The translations under genes and the position numbers were made by a program. The notes beneath the pieces were generated by a model that was not told the DNA's origin, ran no database searches, and worked only from the letters and a program-made list of their open reading frames with translations. DNA of 50,957 nucleotides from Akkermansia sp. (lineage in GTDB: Bacteria > Verrucomicrobiota > Verrucomicrobiia > Verrucomicrobiales > Akkermansiaceae): positions 1 through 50,957 of the forward strand of contig JAFQEY010000010.1 of NCBI GenBank assembly GCA_017398765.1. Reading direction: 5' to 3'. Below, piece after piece: positions 42,282-50,938 of this stretch. The number at the start of each line of letters is the position of its first letter. Position 1 is the stretch's first letter.

Positions 42282-43076
42282 TTACCTGTAAGTTGCGCAG
42301 CGGTTGAGCCAGCCGGCAAGCCAGCGTTGCTCGCCCCGGGCGGCGGGGGCATTGGCAACGCGGCGGCGCATGACTGCGGCGGCGGCGCGAGAAAACTCAG
42401 CCGTGGCGGCGCGCCCCTGCGGAACCCCCTTCATCTCTTCCAATACCTGCAGCAATCCCCAGCCCTGTCCGTTATAACGTTCTTCCGCTTTGAGTCCCTC
42501 ACCCTTGAAATTGACGTAGTCCACCAGACAGTACATGCCCTGTGTGGTAGCAGCCAGAGCCTTGTAGCGGGCGACGATTGCCTGAGGCTGCCGGGAGGCG
42601 CGTGCCATGGCGGGCAGGGCAGCGCGCGAGCGCAGGATGATAAAGCGGGTTTGCAGCTCCGTGTTGGCGGCGAGCCAGCGTCGCATGGTTTCCGCGCGCC
42701 CACTGCGGTCAGCGTAGAACGCCGCTCTGTTCGGCCAAGGGGCAGCTCCGTTGAACATGGCAGGAACCTGCACACCCTGAGAGCGGGCATAGGCGATGAA
42801 CTTGGGGAAACTTTCATCAAATGCTTCCCTCACCCCGGCAGGATACCAGATGAAATGGCCTATACCCAGAGAGGGGAAGGACTCTCCCGTGTTCCAGGAG
42901 ACCAGACCCTCCACGCTTCCGGCGCATTCGTTTGCCCAGATTCGCCGTCCCAGTTCGGATACATTGATATTGGCGGCAGCTTGAACAACCTTGCGCTGAG
43001 TCCGTTGAGCCGGGGCGGAAGTGCCGCTGCAGCTGCTCAGTGTTATCGCCAGTAGGGGGAGAATGAGTAACTTCAT
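42282..43076 (-). CDS. Lipoprotein with a lysozyme-like signature
   Basis: 264 residues. The lipobox TLSSC (Cys16) marks a lipoprotein. The region RRIWANECAGSVEGLVSWN (44-62), followed by SLGIGHFIWYP, resembles the E...(G)IGH arrangement of GH24/T4-type lysozymes. Later blocks are MYCLVDYVNFKGEGL and NGQGWGLLQVLEEMKG. It may cut or bind peptidoglycan at the cell envelope. The fold assignment is inferred from short motifs, and the conserved core could define an unrelated family of unknown function. It stands alone, with no clear promoter seen. Confidence 0.75.
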   Translation of the reverse strand: MKLLILPLLAITLSSCSGTSAPAQRTQRKVVQAAANINVSELGRRIWANECAGSVEGLVSWNTGESFPSLGIGHFIWYPAGVREAFDESFPKFIAYARSQGVQVPAMFNGAAPWPNRAAFYADRSGRAETMRRWLAANTELQTRFIILRSRAALPAMARASRQPQAIVARYKALAATTQGMYCLVDYVNFKGEGLKAEERYNGQGWGLLQVLEEMKGVPQGRAATAEFSRAAAAVMRRRVANAPAARGEQRWLAGWLNRCATYR

Positions 43077-43167
43077 GCTCTGTATTATAGCACCCCTTGC
43101 CGCCGGCTGTAAAGATGTCGGAAAGACAGTATTTTTGCTTTTTTTGACGGAAAAAATCCCTTTGAGC

Positions 43168-43196
43168 TTGACAATGGTGGAGGCTTGTGCTAATTT
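43168..43196 (+). promoter_or_regulatory. Promoter of rpsP
   Basis: Perfect TTGACA (43168-43173), 17-nt spacer, TAATTT (43191-43196) with a TGC just before it (extended -10 type). The leader is about 75 nt. Confidence 0.5.
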
Positions 43197-43276
43197 TGGG
43201 CACCCGCTCGTTGCCGTGAGACTCCTGAGAGCCCGGCAGCCGAGGGAAACAACCGAAAAATCTCTAATTTATCATT

Positions 43277-43522
43277 ATGGTAGCAATTCGTCTTAACCGC
43301 CAGGGGTCCAAGGACCGTCCTTTCTACAAGATAGTTGTTGTTGACAGCCGCGCTCGTCGTGACGGCGCTTTCATTGAGCAGCTGGGTACTTATAATCCCA
43401 TGGCTGAGGGTGACAACTTCACGCTTGACCTCGAGAAGACTGACAAGTGGATTGCCAATGGTGCTCAGCCCTCTGAAACCGTGGCTTCCATGATTAAGAA
43501 AGCTCGCGCTGCCAAGGCCTGA
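43277..43522 (+). CDS. rpsP: 30S ribosomal protein S16
   Basis: 81 residues. The start [20 protein letters not shown] and [15 protein letters not shown] are S16 signatures. The usual neighbours rimM, trmD and rplS are absent, and a terminator follows directly, so it is transcribed alone. Confidence 0.97.
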   Translation: MVAIRLNRQGSKDRPFYKIVVVDSRARRDGAFIEQLGTYNPMAEGDNFTLDLEKTDKWIANGAQPSETVASMIKKARAAKA

Positions 43523-43556
43523 TTGGCTTACTGAACCTTTCATTGGTTGTTTCTGT

Positions 43557-43592
43557 ACGCGCCCTGTAGTTTCATGCTGCAGGGTGCGTTTC
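43557..43592 (+). terminator. Terminator after rpsP
   Basis: A 13-pair stem with two G-U pairs joins 43557-43569 to 43577-43589 over a 7-nt loop. T-rich bases follow. Confidence 0.7.
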
Positions 43593-43651
43593 TGTGTTTG
43601 CTCGGGATTGCCAATTGTTGGATAAATGCCTTTTTATTGCCTGAATTTTAC

Positions 43652-43703
43652 TTGACTTTTGGAAACAATTTGTTACATTTAACTTCAGTATGAAGCATGC
43701 TTC
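43652..43703 (+). promoter_or_regulatory. Promoter and candidate operators of the marR-RND operon
   Basis: TTGACT (43652-43657), 16-nt spacer, TACATT (43674-43679). A palindrome AACAA-T-TTGTT (43664-43674) fills the spacer. A perfect 12-bp palindrome GAAGCATGCTTC (43692-43703) lies in the leader. Both suit a dimeric MarR repressor acting on its own operon. Confidence 0.6.
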
Positions 43704-43722
43704 CTAACCTGAAAATCTGAGT

Positions 43723-44157
43723 ATGAAAGAACCCAGCAGTGCCAGTTTTCTCATGAAGATGATCGTCGACCGCGCCGAGAGCCTTTTTGTGCAGAATGGC
43801 GGGAAAATGCCGGTGACGGCGGCACAGTGCCGCGTGTTGATGTATCTGGAAAAGATGAAGGGGCAGGCGGTGTCCCAGCGGGAGCTGGAGCGGTATCTGG
43901 GGGTGAGCCATACCACGGTGAAGGGGCTTTTGCAGCGGCTTGAGGAAAAGGGGCTGGTGCGCACGGCGTTTGATGACAGCAGCGATGCCCGCGTGAAACA
44001 TGCTTACCTGACAGATACGTATGAGGCGCGTCATGTAGCTGCTCGTGATACCATCCTGCGTTTGGAGGAAACGGTGCTTTCTCCGTTGGATGAATCGGAA
44101 CGCCGGGAGCTCAAGACTCTGCTCTCCCGGGTGCTGGACAATATGCTGACCAAATAA
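43723..44157 (+). CDS. MarR-family transcriptional regulator
   Basis: 144 residues, typical of MarR. The winged HTH runs from MPVTAAQCRVLMYLEKMKG through SQRELERYLGVSHTTVKGLL to the wing FDDSSDARVKHAYLTD. The flanking helices form the dimer. The efflux membrane-fusion gene follows 19 nt later, so the protein probably represses its own RND operon until a toxic ligand (antibiotic, bile or phenolic) binds; this is inference from family and position. Two palindromes in the promoter fit. Confidence 0.92.
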   Translation: MKEPSSASFLMKMIVDRAESLFVQNGGKMPVTAAQCRVLMYLEKMKGQAVSQRELERYLGVSHTTVKGLLQRLEEKGLVRTAFDDSSDARVKHAYLTDTYEARHVAARDTILRLEETVLSPLDESERRELKTLLSRVLDNMLTK

Positions 44158-44176
44158 AGTTTTATTTTACAGAATC

Positions 44177-45532
44177 ATGAAGATGAAAAAGACAGTGATG
44201 ATGGCTCTTACCGGGCTGGTTGCGCTGGGCGTGACAGCTTGTAAGGACAAGGGACAGAATCAACCCGGGGGTATGCAGATGCCGCCTCTGAAGGTGCAGA
44301 CCATGAAGATGCATCAGCAGGATGTGGAGCTCTATTCTACCTGGTTCGGGCATCTGCGCGGCGTGGAACAGGCAGACATTCGCCCGGAAGTCTCCGGTAA
44401 ATTGGTGGAGCGTGTGTATAAGGATGGCTCCCTCTGTAAACAAGGTGATGTACTTTTCCGGATTGACCCCGCCACCTACAAGGCAGCTGTGGCTCAGGCC
44501 AATGCCAGTCTGGAGGCGGCGAAAGCCGCCGTGCTGCAGGCTGAGGCCGCCAATGACCAGGCTCGGCAGGATGTTGACCGCTACACCGGGCTGGTGAAGA
44601 GCGGCTCCGTATCCGAGAAACAGTACACGGATGCCCTGCAGGCGGCTCGCCGCAGTGAAGCTGTGCTCGCGGCAGCACGTGCCCAGGTTCAGTTAGCTGA
44701 GGCTGCGCTGGAGAACGCCAATATCAATCTCGACCGCTGCACCATCCGCGCCCCTTTCACCGGGCTTGCTTCATCTTCCACCGCCTCCATTGGTGAGCTG
44801 CTCAGTGCCAGCGGAGCACCACTCACCACCATGAGCTCCATAGACCCCATCCGCGTGGATTTTGTTGTGCCGGAGAAACAGATGGCCTCCAAGGTGCTGG
44901 ATGCTAACTTTGATTCCGCTGACCAGAAGAGCCCCATTGAGGAGTTTGAACTGCTGGTCAACGATAAGGTGTATGAGCACAAAGGACAGGTGGTAGCCGT
45001 CAACAGCCAGGTGAATCAGAACACCGGCACGGTGAACTTCATCGGTCATATCAGCAACCCGCATTTGAAGCTGCGCGCCGGCTCCGCCGTGCGTGTGCGC
45101 GCCAAAACCGGTGTGGTGGAGGATGCTCTGCTGGTGCCGGCACGCGCCATTCTCACCTCTATGAACCACCGCTATATCTACGTGGTGGCACCGGATAAAA
45201 CCCCGCTGGGTATTGATGTGCAGCTGGGTGAGAGCGTGCCGCTGGAGATGCCAAACGGTGATGGTACCAGCGCGACCATGCTCATGCAGGTGGTCACCGG
45301 AACGGTCAAACCCATTGCGGAGACGCTTCGGGAAAACGGCATTGACAACGTGCTGGAAGCAGAAGTAATTGTGGAAGGAAGCCAGATGGCCGAGCGCTAC
45401 GCCCAGATAAACAAGCAGATGCGCCTGGCCGGAGCAAAAGAAGGCTTTAATAAGGTAGCCCCCTCTCCCTTTGTTTACACGCAGCCGGTATCGACAGCTC
45501 CGTCTGTTACCGCACAGGGAGAAGAGAAGTAA
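44177..45532 (+). CDS. RND efflux membrane-fusion lipoprotein (AcrA-like)
   Basis: 451 residues. A lipobox (GVTAC, Cys22) anchors it to the inner membrane outer leaflet. The lipoyl half-motifs (VSGKLVERVYKDGSLCKQGD and LDRCTIRAPFTGLASSS) enclose a long alpha-hairpin (about 95-165, Ala/Gln-rich). It links the RND pump to the outer membrane channel. It is the second gene of the operon, and the RND gene follows after 31 nt. Confidence 0.95.
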   Translation: MKMKKTVMMALTGLVALGVTACKDKGQNQPGGMQMPPLKVQTMKMHQQDVELYSTWFGHLRGVEQADIRPEVSGKLVERVYKDGSLCKQGDVLFRIDPATYKAAVAQANASLEAAKAAVLQAEAANDQARQDVDRYTGLVKSGSVSEKQYTDALQAARRSEAVLAAARAQVQLAEAALENANINLDRCTIRAPFTGLASSSTASIGELLSASGAPLTTMSSIDPIRVDFVVPEKQMASKVLDANFDSADQKSPIEEFELLVNDKVYEHKGQVVAVNSQVNQNTGTVNFIGHISNPHLKLRAGSAVRVRAKTGVVEDALLVPARAILTSMNHRYIYVVAPDKTPLGIDVQLGESVPLEMPNGDGTSATMLMQVVTGTVKPIAETLRENGIDNVLEAEVIVEGSQMAERYAQINKQMRLAGAKEGFNKVAPSPFVYTQPVSTAPSVTAQGEEK

Positions 45533-45563
45533 CCCCATCCTCAAGGATTAGAAGCAAGACTTC

Positions 45564-48500
45564 ATGAGCGCATTTTTCATTAAACACCCCGTCATTGCCA
45601 CGGTGATTGCTGTGGTGACAACGCTGCTGGGTATCGTGTGTCTGGCGAATCTGCCCGTTTCCCAGTATCCGGAGATTACGCCGCGTACCATTCAGCTCAC
45701 CGCCATGTTCCCGGGGGCAGATGCCAAGGCTGTGGCTGATTCCGTGGGCACTCCGTTGGAGCGTGAAGTATCCGGCGTGCAGGGCATGGACTACATGAGT
45801 TCCGTCTCCTCCAACAACGGTTTCTACAGTCTGCAGATTGTATTCAGCCCGGAGACAGACCCGGATTTGGACCAGGTGTTCACCAACATGCGATACGGGC
45901 AGGCCTCTTCTCAGGTGCCTACTGAGGTGTTGAACTCCGGTGTCACCATCCGTCAGATGCCCGGTCTGCCCATCATGCTCTACTCGCTCTACTCCCCGGA
46001 CGGCAGCTACAATGCCGTGGACCTCGCTAACTATGCGCAGGTCAAGATGGTGGATGAGCTGAAGCGCGTGCCCGGTGTGGGTGAAGTAAACGTGTACGGT
46101 GCCGGGCGTTATGCAATCCGCGTCTGGTTGGACACAGCACTCATGTCGCACTACAACATCTCCGTGGCAGAGGTGCGTGCCGCCATTGCCGCACAGAATG
46201 CCACCAACCCCGGTGGCAAAATCGGTGCCGACCCCGTCCCGGATGGGCAGGAAAAAACCATTGCCCTGCGTACTCAGGGGCGACTGACCAATCCGCAGGA
46301 GTTTGAGAAGATAGTGGTGCGCCAGATAGGGGATGAAATTGTTTATCTGCGCGACATTGCCAAACTGGAGCTTGGGTCAGAAAACTATTCCGCCACCGGA
46401 CGACTCAACGGCAAGACATCCGCCGCTGTGGTGATTTTCCAGTCTCCCGGGTCGAATGCCATTGAGACCGTAGACCGTCTCAAGGTCACTCTGGAGAAAC
46501 AGCAGGGTATCATGCCGCTGGGCGTTACCGGCAAAGTATCGTTGGATACCACAACGGCCGTGCGCTACTCCATCGATGAAATCAAGCAGACATTCCTGGA
46601 AGCCGTCATTCTGGTGGCCCTGGTGGTGTATGTGTTCCTGCAGAACTTCCGTGCCACCATCATCCCGCTCATTGCCGTGCCGGTGTCACTGTTGTCCACT
46701 TTCTGCGTGTTCCCGCTGCTGGGTTTCACACTCAACACCATTTCCCTGCTGGGCATGGTGCTCGCCATCGGTCTGGTGGTGGATGACGCCATCGTGGTGG
46801 TGGAAGCCGTGCAGCACCACATTGACAAGGGCTTGAACCCGCGCATGGCATCCTTTGCCGCCATGCAGGAAGTGAGCGGCCCTGTGATTGCCATTGCACT
46901 GGTACTTTCCGCCGTGTTCCTGCCCTCTCTCATGCTGGCGGGTATCACCGGCACGCTCTTCAAGCAGTTTGCCATCACCATTGCCGTGTCCATGCTGATA
47001 TCGGCATTCAACGCATTGACGCTTTCTCCTGCTCTGTGCGCCCTGCTGCTGAAACCGGCGAAAGCCAGGCGCAGCGGAATAGCCCGCGTCATCAACGTGT
47101 TCATTCACCCCTTCCTTCGCTTGTTCAACAAGTGTTACGATGTCACGGCAAACATCTATGTCCGCATCTGCGGCTTGCTGTGTCGCAAACTCATCATCTC
47201 CATGCCGCTGCTGGTGCTCTTTTGGGTGGGAATCAAACCCATGGCGGACAGAGTACCGGGAGCTTTCCTGCCGGATGAGGACCAGGGTTTCCTGCTGGCA
47301 GCACTGGTGATGAAGCCTGACACCTCTCTTCAGGTCGCGTTTGAGGCCAACAAGAAGATGGAGGCCGCTCTGGCTGACCCTGCCATTGAGAATCTTACCA
47401 CCGTGGTGGGTATCAACATCCTCAACAGTGTGCAGACTCCCGGTGCCTGTATTGCCTTCATCCAGCTCAAGGACTGGAGCCAGCGAGACGAAACGGCGGC
47501 AGAAATCCAGCAGCGCATTACCGCCAAAGCTATGAAGGCCGGGCTGGACGGTGAGCTGCGTATCATGATGCCGCCAGCCATTCCCGGTGTGGGTGTTGCC
47601 AACGGTGTCTCGCTCGTGCTCAATGACCTGGAAGGGCAGGGCGTTCCGTTCCTGTATGAGCAGGTGCAGAAATTTGAGGCTGAGGCTCGCAAAGCCTATT
47701 CGGACAAAATTCTTTACTGCGGTGATATGATGATGCCCTATACGCCGCAGACCATGGTCAGGCTCGACAAAGAGAAGTGCAAGGCCATGCAGGTGGAAAT
47801 CGCTGCTGCCAATGCCGTGCTGGCGGCCTACAACGGCTCGGCATTCGTGAACTTCTTCAACGCCTTTGGTCAGCAGTGGCAAGTCTATATGCAGGCTCAG
47901 GGGGCCGACCGCACGGATTTGAATAAAATGGACGGCTTCTTTGTCACCAACAGCCGGGGAGACCGCGTACCGCTTTCCGCCCTGGTAGATGTAGAGGCGA
48001 TGTTCGACACCGAGTTTGTGATGCACCACAACATCTACAACTCCGCTAAGGTAACCGTCATGCCGCAACCCGGAGTCTCTACCCAGCAGCTCATGGATAT
48101 CGTGGAAAAAATCTACAAGGACACCATGAACCCCTCCCAAATCGGCATGGACTATCAGGACATGAGCTTCCAGGAAAATAAAGTGCGTAACAGCGTGGGA
48201 CTGGGGGCTATCTTCACCATGTCCTCCGTATTCGCCTTCCTCATTCTGGTGGCACTCTATGAGAAATGGACACTTCCGTTGGCCGTATTCCTCACCGTAC
48301 CCATCGCCGTGCTGGGGGCTTACGCCGGCCTGTATTTCATGGGGCTGGAACTCAACCTGTACGCTCAGGTAGGTCTGGTGATGCTGGTGGGCCTTGCCGC
48401 CAAGAATGCCATCCTCATCGTTGAGTTTGCCAACCTTGAAATGGAACGCGGCAAAGACCTCCTGAGTGCCACACTGACCGCAGCCCGCTTACGTCTGCGC

Positions 48501-48776
48501 CCGATTCTGATGACCTCGTTCGCCTTCATTCTCGGTTGCGTACCGCTGATGATTTCCAGCGGCTCCGGCGCACTCGCCCGAAATTCCATCGGCACTGTGG
48601 TGGTGGTGGGAATGACTGTGGTGACACTCGTGGGCGTGTTCCTGATTCCCTCATCCTACGTATTCATCATGAAACTCTTCCGGATTAAGTTCAAGATTAA
48701 CGATCTGAGTGAGGATCCGGATGAGGTGGGAGCCCGTGAGTACCTGGCCGCACACAAGAATGATGAATCCGCCTGA
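45564..48776 (+). CDS. RND multidrug efflux transporter (AcrB/HAE1-like)
   Basis: 1070 residues, the usual length of AcrB/MexB. The start FFIKHPVIATVIAVVTTLLG is typical. The proton-relay aspartates lie in TM4 (LAIGLVVDDAIVVVEAV), and the TM10 lysine in GLAAKNAILIVEFANLE. Two large periplasmic loops are present. It exports drugs or other toxic compounds by the proton gradient. The substrate range cannot be read from the sequence. The neighbouring MFP and OMF complete the tripartite pump. Confidence 0.96.
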   Translation: MSAFFIKHPVIATVIAVVTTLLGIVCLANLPVSQYPEITPRTIQLTAMFPGADAKAVADSVGTPLEREVSGVQGMDYMSSVSSNNGFYSLQIVFSPETDPDLDQVFTNMRYGQASSQVPTEVLNSGVTIRQMPGLPIMLYSLYSPDGSYNAVDLANYAQVKMVDELKRVPGVGEVNVYGAGRYAIRVWLDTALMSHYNISVAEVRAAIAAQNATNPGGKIGADPVPDGQEKTIALRTQGRLTNPQEFEKIVVRQIGDEIVYLRDIAKLELGSENYSATGRLNGKTSAAVVIFQSPGSNAIETVDRLKVTLEKQQGIMPLGVTGKVSLDTTTAVRYSIDEIKQTFLEAVILVALVVYVFLQNFRATIIPLIAVPVSLLSTFCVFPLLGFTLNTISLLGMVLAIGLVVDDAIVVVEAVQHHIDKGLNPRMASFAAMQEVSGPVIAIALVLSAVFLPSLMLAGITGTLFKQFAITIAVSMLISAFNALTLSPALCALLLKPAKARRSGIARVINVFIHPFLRLFNKCYDVTANIYVRICGLLCRKLIISMPLLVLFWVGIKPMADRVPGAFLPDEDQGFLLAALVMKPDTSLQVAFEANKKMEAALADPAIENLTTVVGINILNSVQTPGACIAFIQLKDWSQRDETAAEIQQRITAKAMKAGLDGELRIMMPPAIPGVGVANGVSLVLNDLEGQGVPFLYEQVQKFEAEARKAYSDKILYCGDMMMPYTPQTMVRLDKEKCKAMQVEIAAANAVLAAYNGSAFVNFFNAFGQQWQVYMQAQGADRTDLNKMDGFFVTNSRGDRVPLSALVDVEAMFDTEFVMHHNIYNSAKVTVMPQPGVSTQQLMDIVEKIYKDTMNPSQIGMDYQDMSFQENKVRNSVGLGAIFTMSSVFAFLILVALYEKWTLPLAVFLTVPIAVLGAYAGLYFMGLELNLYAQVGLVMLVGLAAKNAILIVEFANLEMERGKDLLSATLTAARLRLRPILMTSFAFILGCVPLMISSGSGALARNSIGTVVVVGMTVVTLVGVFLIPSSYVFIMKLFRIKFKINDLSEDPDEVGAREYLAAHKNDESA

Positions 48777-48823
48777 TTTATCCGCATTTCAACTTTAACA
48801 ACCAAATCATCTTATCCTGTAAT

Positions 48824-50218
48824 ATGAAAACATCCGTAATCCTGACCCTCGCAGGGGTGGCCCTTACTGTCAGCTCCTGCACCTTCGGGCCCAAGTGGTT
48901 CGCTCCTGAGATGCCTGTGCCCGCCGAATTCCGCGGAGCCGGCGTTTCCGACAGCACCATGGCTGACCTCCCCTGGCAGCAAGTGCTGAATGATGCAGCA
49001 TTACAGTCCCTGCTCAGCGATGTGTTTAACAACAACCGCGACCTTGCGGCCATGATGCACAACGTTGATGCTGCCCGTCGCTACGTGACGATTGCTCGCG
49101 CTCCCATGTTCCCCTGGCTGGGGTACGGAGCTTCCGCCTCCAAAGGCATGAACCAGAACGGAGGGGCCGCCGTTGCGCAGATGGGAGGCACTACATCTGC
49201 TCCCGGGTCCGCCGCACTCAACGCCTCATGGGAGCTTGATCTCTGGGGCAAAACCCGCAAAGGCGTGGAGAGCGCAGAAGCCTCTGCTCTGGAAGCCGGA
49301 GAACAGTTCAACAACCTGCGTATCTCGCTCATGCGCCAGGTCGCCGGGGGCTATCTCCAGCTCATCATGCTGGATGAACAGCTCGATATTGCCCGCGCTG
49401 CCGTGGAATCCTACCGCGAATCGCTCGAACTCTTCAACAACCAGGCCATGGGCGGTGTAGCCGACCAGCTTCAGGTATCCTCAGCACAGGCTGCACTCTC
49501 TGCCGCAGAGGCACAGATACCCAATTTGGAAAGCCAGATAGCCGCCATGGAAAACACCCTCTCCGTGCTGGCGGGGCGCATGCCCGGCAGCATTCAGCGC
49601 AGCGGCAGCATGAGCAGCTTTGCCAGAGCCAGCAGCGTGCCCGCCGGCATCCCCGCAGATGTCATTTCACGCCGCCCGGACATTCGCGCAGCTGAGCAGA
49701 AACTGCGCGCAGCCAATGCAGACATAGGCGTAGCCATTGCCTCCTACTTCCCGAGCATCAGCCTCACAGGAGTGGCCGGTTATGCCTCGGCAGACCTCAC
49801 CTCGTCCCTGCGCGGCAAACACAGCGGCTGGGGCATCGGGGCCAACCTGACCGGGCCTCTCTTCCAGGCCGGCCAGCTGCGCGCCAACGAACTTATCAAG
49901 CGTGACAACTTCCTGGCTGCCAAAGCCGAGTACGAACAGACCGTCCTTGCTGCCATGGCAGAGATTTCCACCACGCTTATTCAGCGCTCCAAACTCCGCC
50001 AAATCATGAACAAGCAGGAAGAAGCCGTAGCCGCCTATCAGGAAAGCGTCAAGCTTGCCAAAGCCCGCTACACACAGGGACTTTCCAGCTATTACGAAGT
50101 CCTGACCGCCCAGCAGGGACTCTTCCCCGCCCAGACACAGCTGGCAGCCTACCGCTACCAGTACGCCGCCTGCATCCCCACCCTCTACACCCAGCTTGGC
50201 GGCGGTTGGCAGAAATAA
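48824..50218 (+). CDS. RND efflux outer membrane lipoprotein (NodT/OprM-like)
   Basis: 464 residues. The lipobox TVSSC (Cys19) is followed by the OMF domain. Seen: NASWELDLWGKTRKGVESAE and ISRRPDIRAAEQKLRAANAD, both family landmarks, and the repeat-type FPSISLTGVAGYAS. It forms the trimeric outer membrane channel. It starts 47 nt after the RND gene and ends before a strong terminator. Confidence 0.95.
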   Translation: MKTSVILTLAGVALTVSSCTFGPKWFAPEMPVPAEFRGAGVSDSTMADLPWQQVLNDAALQSLLSDVFNNNRDLAAMMHNVDAARRYVTIARAPMFPWLGYGASASKGMNQNGGAAVAQMGGTTSAPGSAALNASWELDLWGKTRKGVESAEASALEAGEQFNNLRISLMRQVAGGYLQLIMLDEQLDIARAAVESYRESLELFNNQAMGGVADQLQVSSAQAALSAAEAQIPNLESQIAAMENTLSVLAGRMPGSIQRSGSMSSFARASSVPAGIPADVISRRPDIRAAEQKLRAANADIGVAIASYFPSISLTGVAGYASADLTSSLRGKHSGWGIGANLTGPLFQAGQLRANELIKRDNFLAAKAEYEQTVLAAMAEISTTLIQRSKLRQIMNKQEEAVAAYQESVKLAKARYTQGLSSYYEVLTAQQGLFPAQTQLAAYRYQYAACIPTLYTQLGGGWQK

Positions 50219-50240
50219 GTTTGATACCCCATTCTCTCAA

Positions 50241-50274
50241 TCCCCCATTCCGCATGCGCGGAATGGGGGATTTT
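50241..50274 (+). terminator. Rho-independent terminator of the efflux operon
   Basis: Perfect 13-bp stem TCCCCCATTCCGC (50241-50253) with GCGGAATGGGGGA (50258-50270), then TTTT. Confidence 0.92.
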
Positions 50275-50339
50275 ACAGCCCGCCCCCTGCCTCTCGAGAC
50301 ACATGCTTAATAAAAAAATGATTTTTTTTCAAAAAAGAC

Positions 50340-50367
50340 TTGCCAGAGCCGGAGAAATGAGTATAAT
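50340..50367 (+). promoter_or_regulatory. Promoter of the tRNA-Gly/tRNA-Ala pair
   Basis: TTGCCA (50340-50345), 16-nt spacer, perfect TATAAT (50362-50367). The first tRNA begins 47 nt later. Confidence 0.65.
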
Positions 50368-50414
50368 AGCCCCGCTTCCACACCACAGCTCAACAAGAGC
50401 AACGGTGAGATAAA

Positions 50415-50486
50415 GCGGATGTAGCTCAGTGGTAGAGCGCAACCTTGCCAAGGTTGATGTCGTGGGTTCGAATCCCATCATCCGCT
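50415..50486 (+). tRNA. tRNA-Gly (GCC)
   Basis: Cloverleaf of 72 nt. Acceptor GCGGATG pairs with CATCCGC, discriminator T. The anticodon arm is CAACC-TTGCCAA-GGTTG, giving anticodon GCC. The T-arm has GGTTCGAATCC. CCA is not encoded. Confidence 0.95.
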
Positions 50487-50512
50487 CTTCTGCCAAAAGC
50501 AGAAAAACAGAC

Positions 50513-50585
50513 GGGGTATTAGCTCAGTTGGTAGAGCGCTTCAATGGCATTGAAGAGGTCAGCGGTTCGAACCCGCTATGCTCCA
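50513..50585 (+). tRNA. tRNA-Ala (GGC)
   Basis: Cloverleaf of 73 nt. Acceptor GGGGTAT pairs with ATGCTCC with two G-U pairs; discriminator A. The anticodon arm CTTCA-ATGGCAT-TGAAG gives GGC. The T-arm has GGTTCGAACCC. It is 26 nt after tRNA-Gly and shares its promoter. Confidence 0.94.
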
Positions 50586-50594
50586 CTTCTACAG

Positions 50595-50637
50595 ACAGGC
50601 GGCAGATTTTTCGTGAATCTGCCGCCTGTTTCATTTT
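50595..50637 (+). terminator. Terminator after the tRNA genes
   Basis: Perfect 14-bp stem ACAGGCGGCAGATT (50595-50608) with AATCTGCCGCCTGT (50616-50629), then TTCATTTTT. Confidence 0.88.
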
Positions 50638-50696
50638 TGCCTATGGCTTAGCGGGTTACGCGCTGCCCTGTTGCATCCCCGTTGGGGGGAAAACAG

Positions 50697-50938
50697 GGGT
50701 CAAGCCCAATTTTTGTGGAATTTGAATTTTCATATCACCACGTGCCCACATTCAATTAACACTCTTAACCGATAGTTTTCAAAGTTACGATATCCGTAAG
50801 CGCGTCGTTGAATTAATGGGTCAAGCCCAATTTTTGTGGAATTTGAATTTTCATATCACCACGTGCCCACATTCAATTAACACTCTTAACCGATAGTTTT
50901 CAAAGTTACGATATCCGTAAGCGCGACGTTGAATTAAT
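50697..50938 (+). repeat. Tandem duplication of a 121-bp insertion-sequence end
   Basis: Units 50697-50817 and 50818-50938 differ at one base (T50805 versus A50926). Each begins GGGTCAAGCCC and contains the last codons of an ISL3-like transposase on the minus strand. The single difference is synonymous (CGA versus CGT, Arg). GGGTCAAGCCC is probably the IS terminus, which is inference. Confidence 0.85.
50730..50817 (-). pseudogene. Duplicated C-terminal fragment of the ISL3-like transposase
   Basis: The first repeat unit carries only the last 28 or so codons (LIQRRAYGYRNFENYRLRV onwards to the TGA). No upstream part is attached, so it cannot be functional. It is a by-product of the 121-bp duplication. 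Confidence 0.75.

Noticed and set aside
43690..43707. Five-codon leader peptide (MKHAS) before marR
   Set aside because: The short frame starts at 43690, but it coincides with the GAAGCATGCTTC palindrome, has no ribosome site, and is too short to be told from chance.
50697..50938. CRISPR-like repeat at the right edge
   Set aside because: The two 121-bp units abut directly, have no spacers and encode a transposase end. No other array-like pattern was seen.
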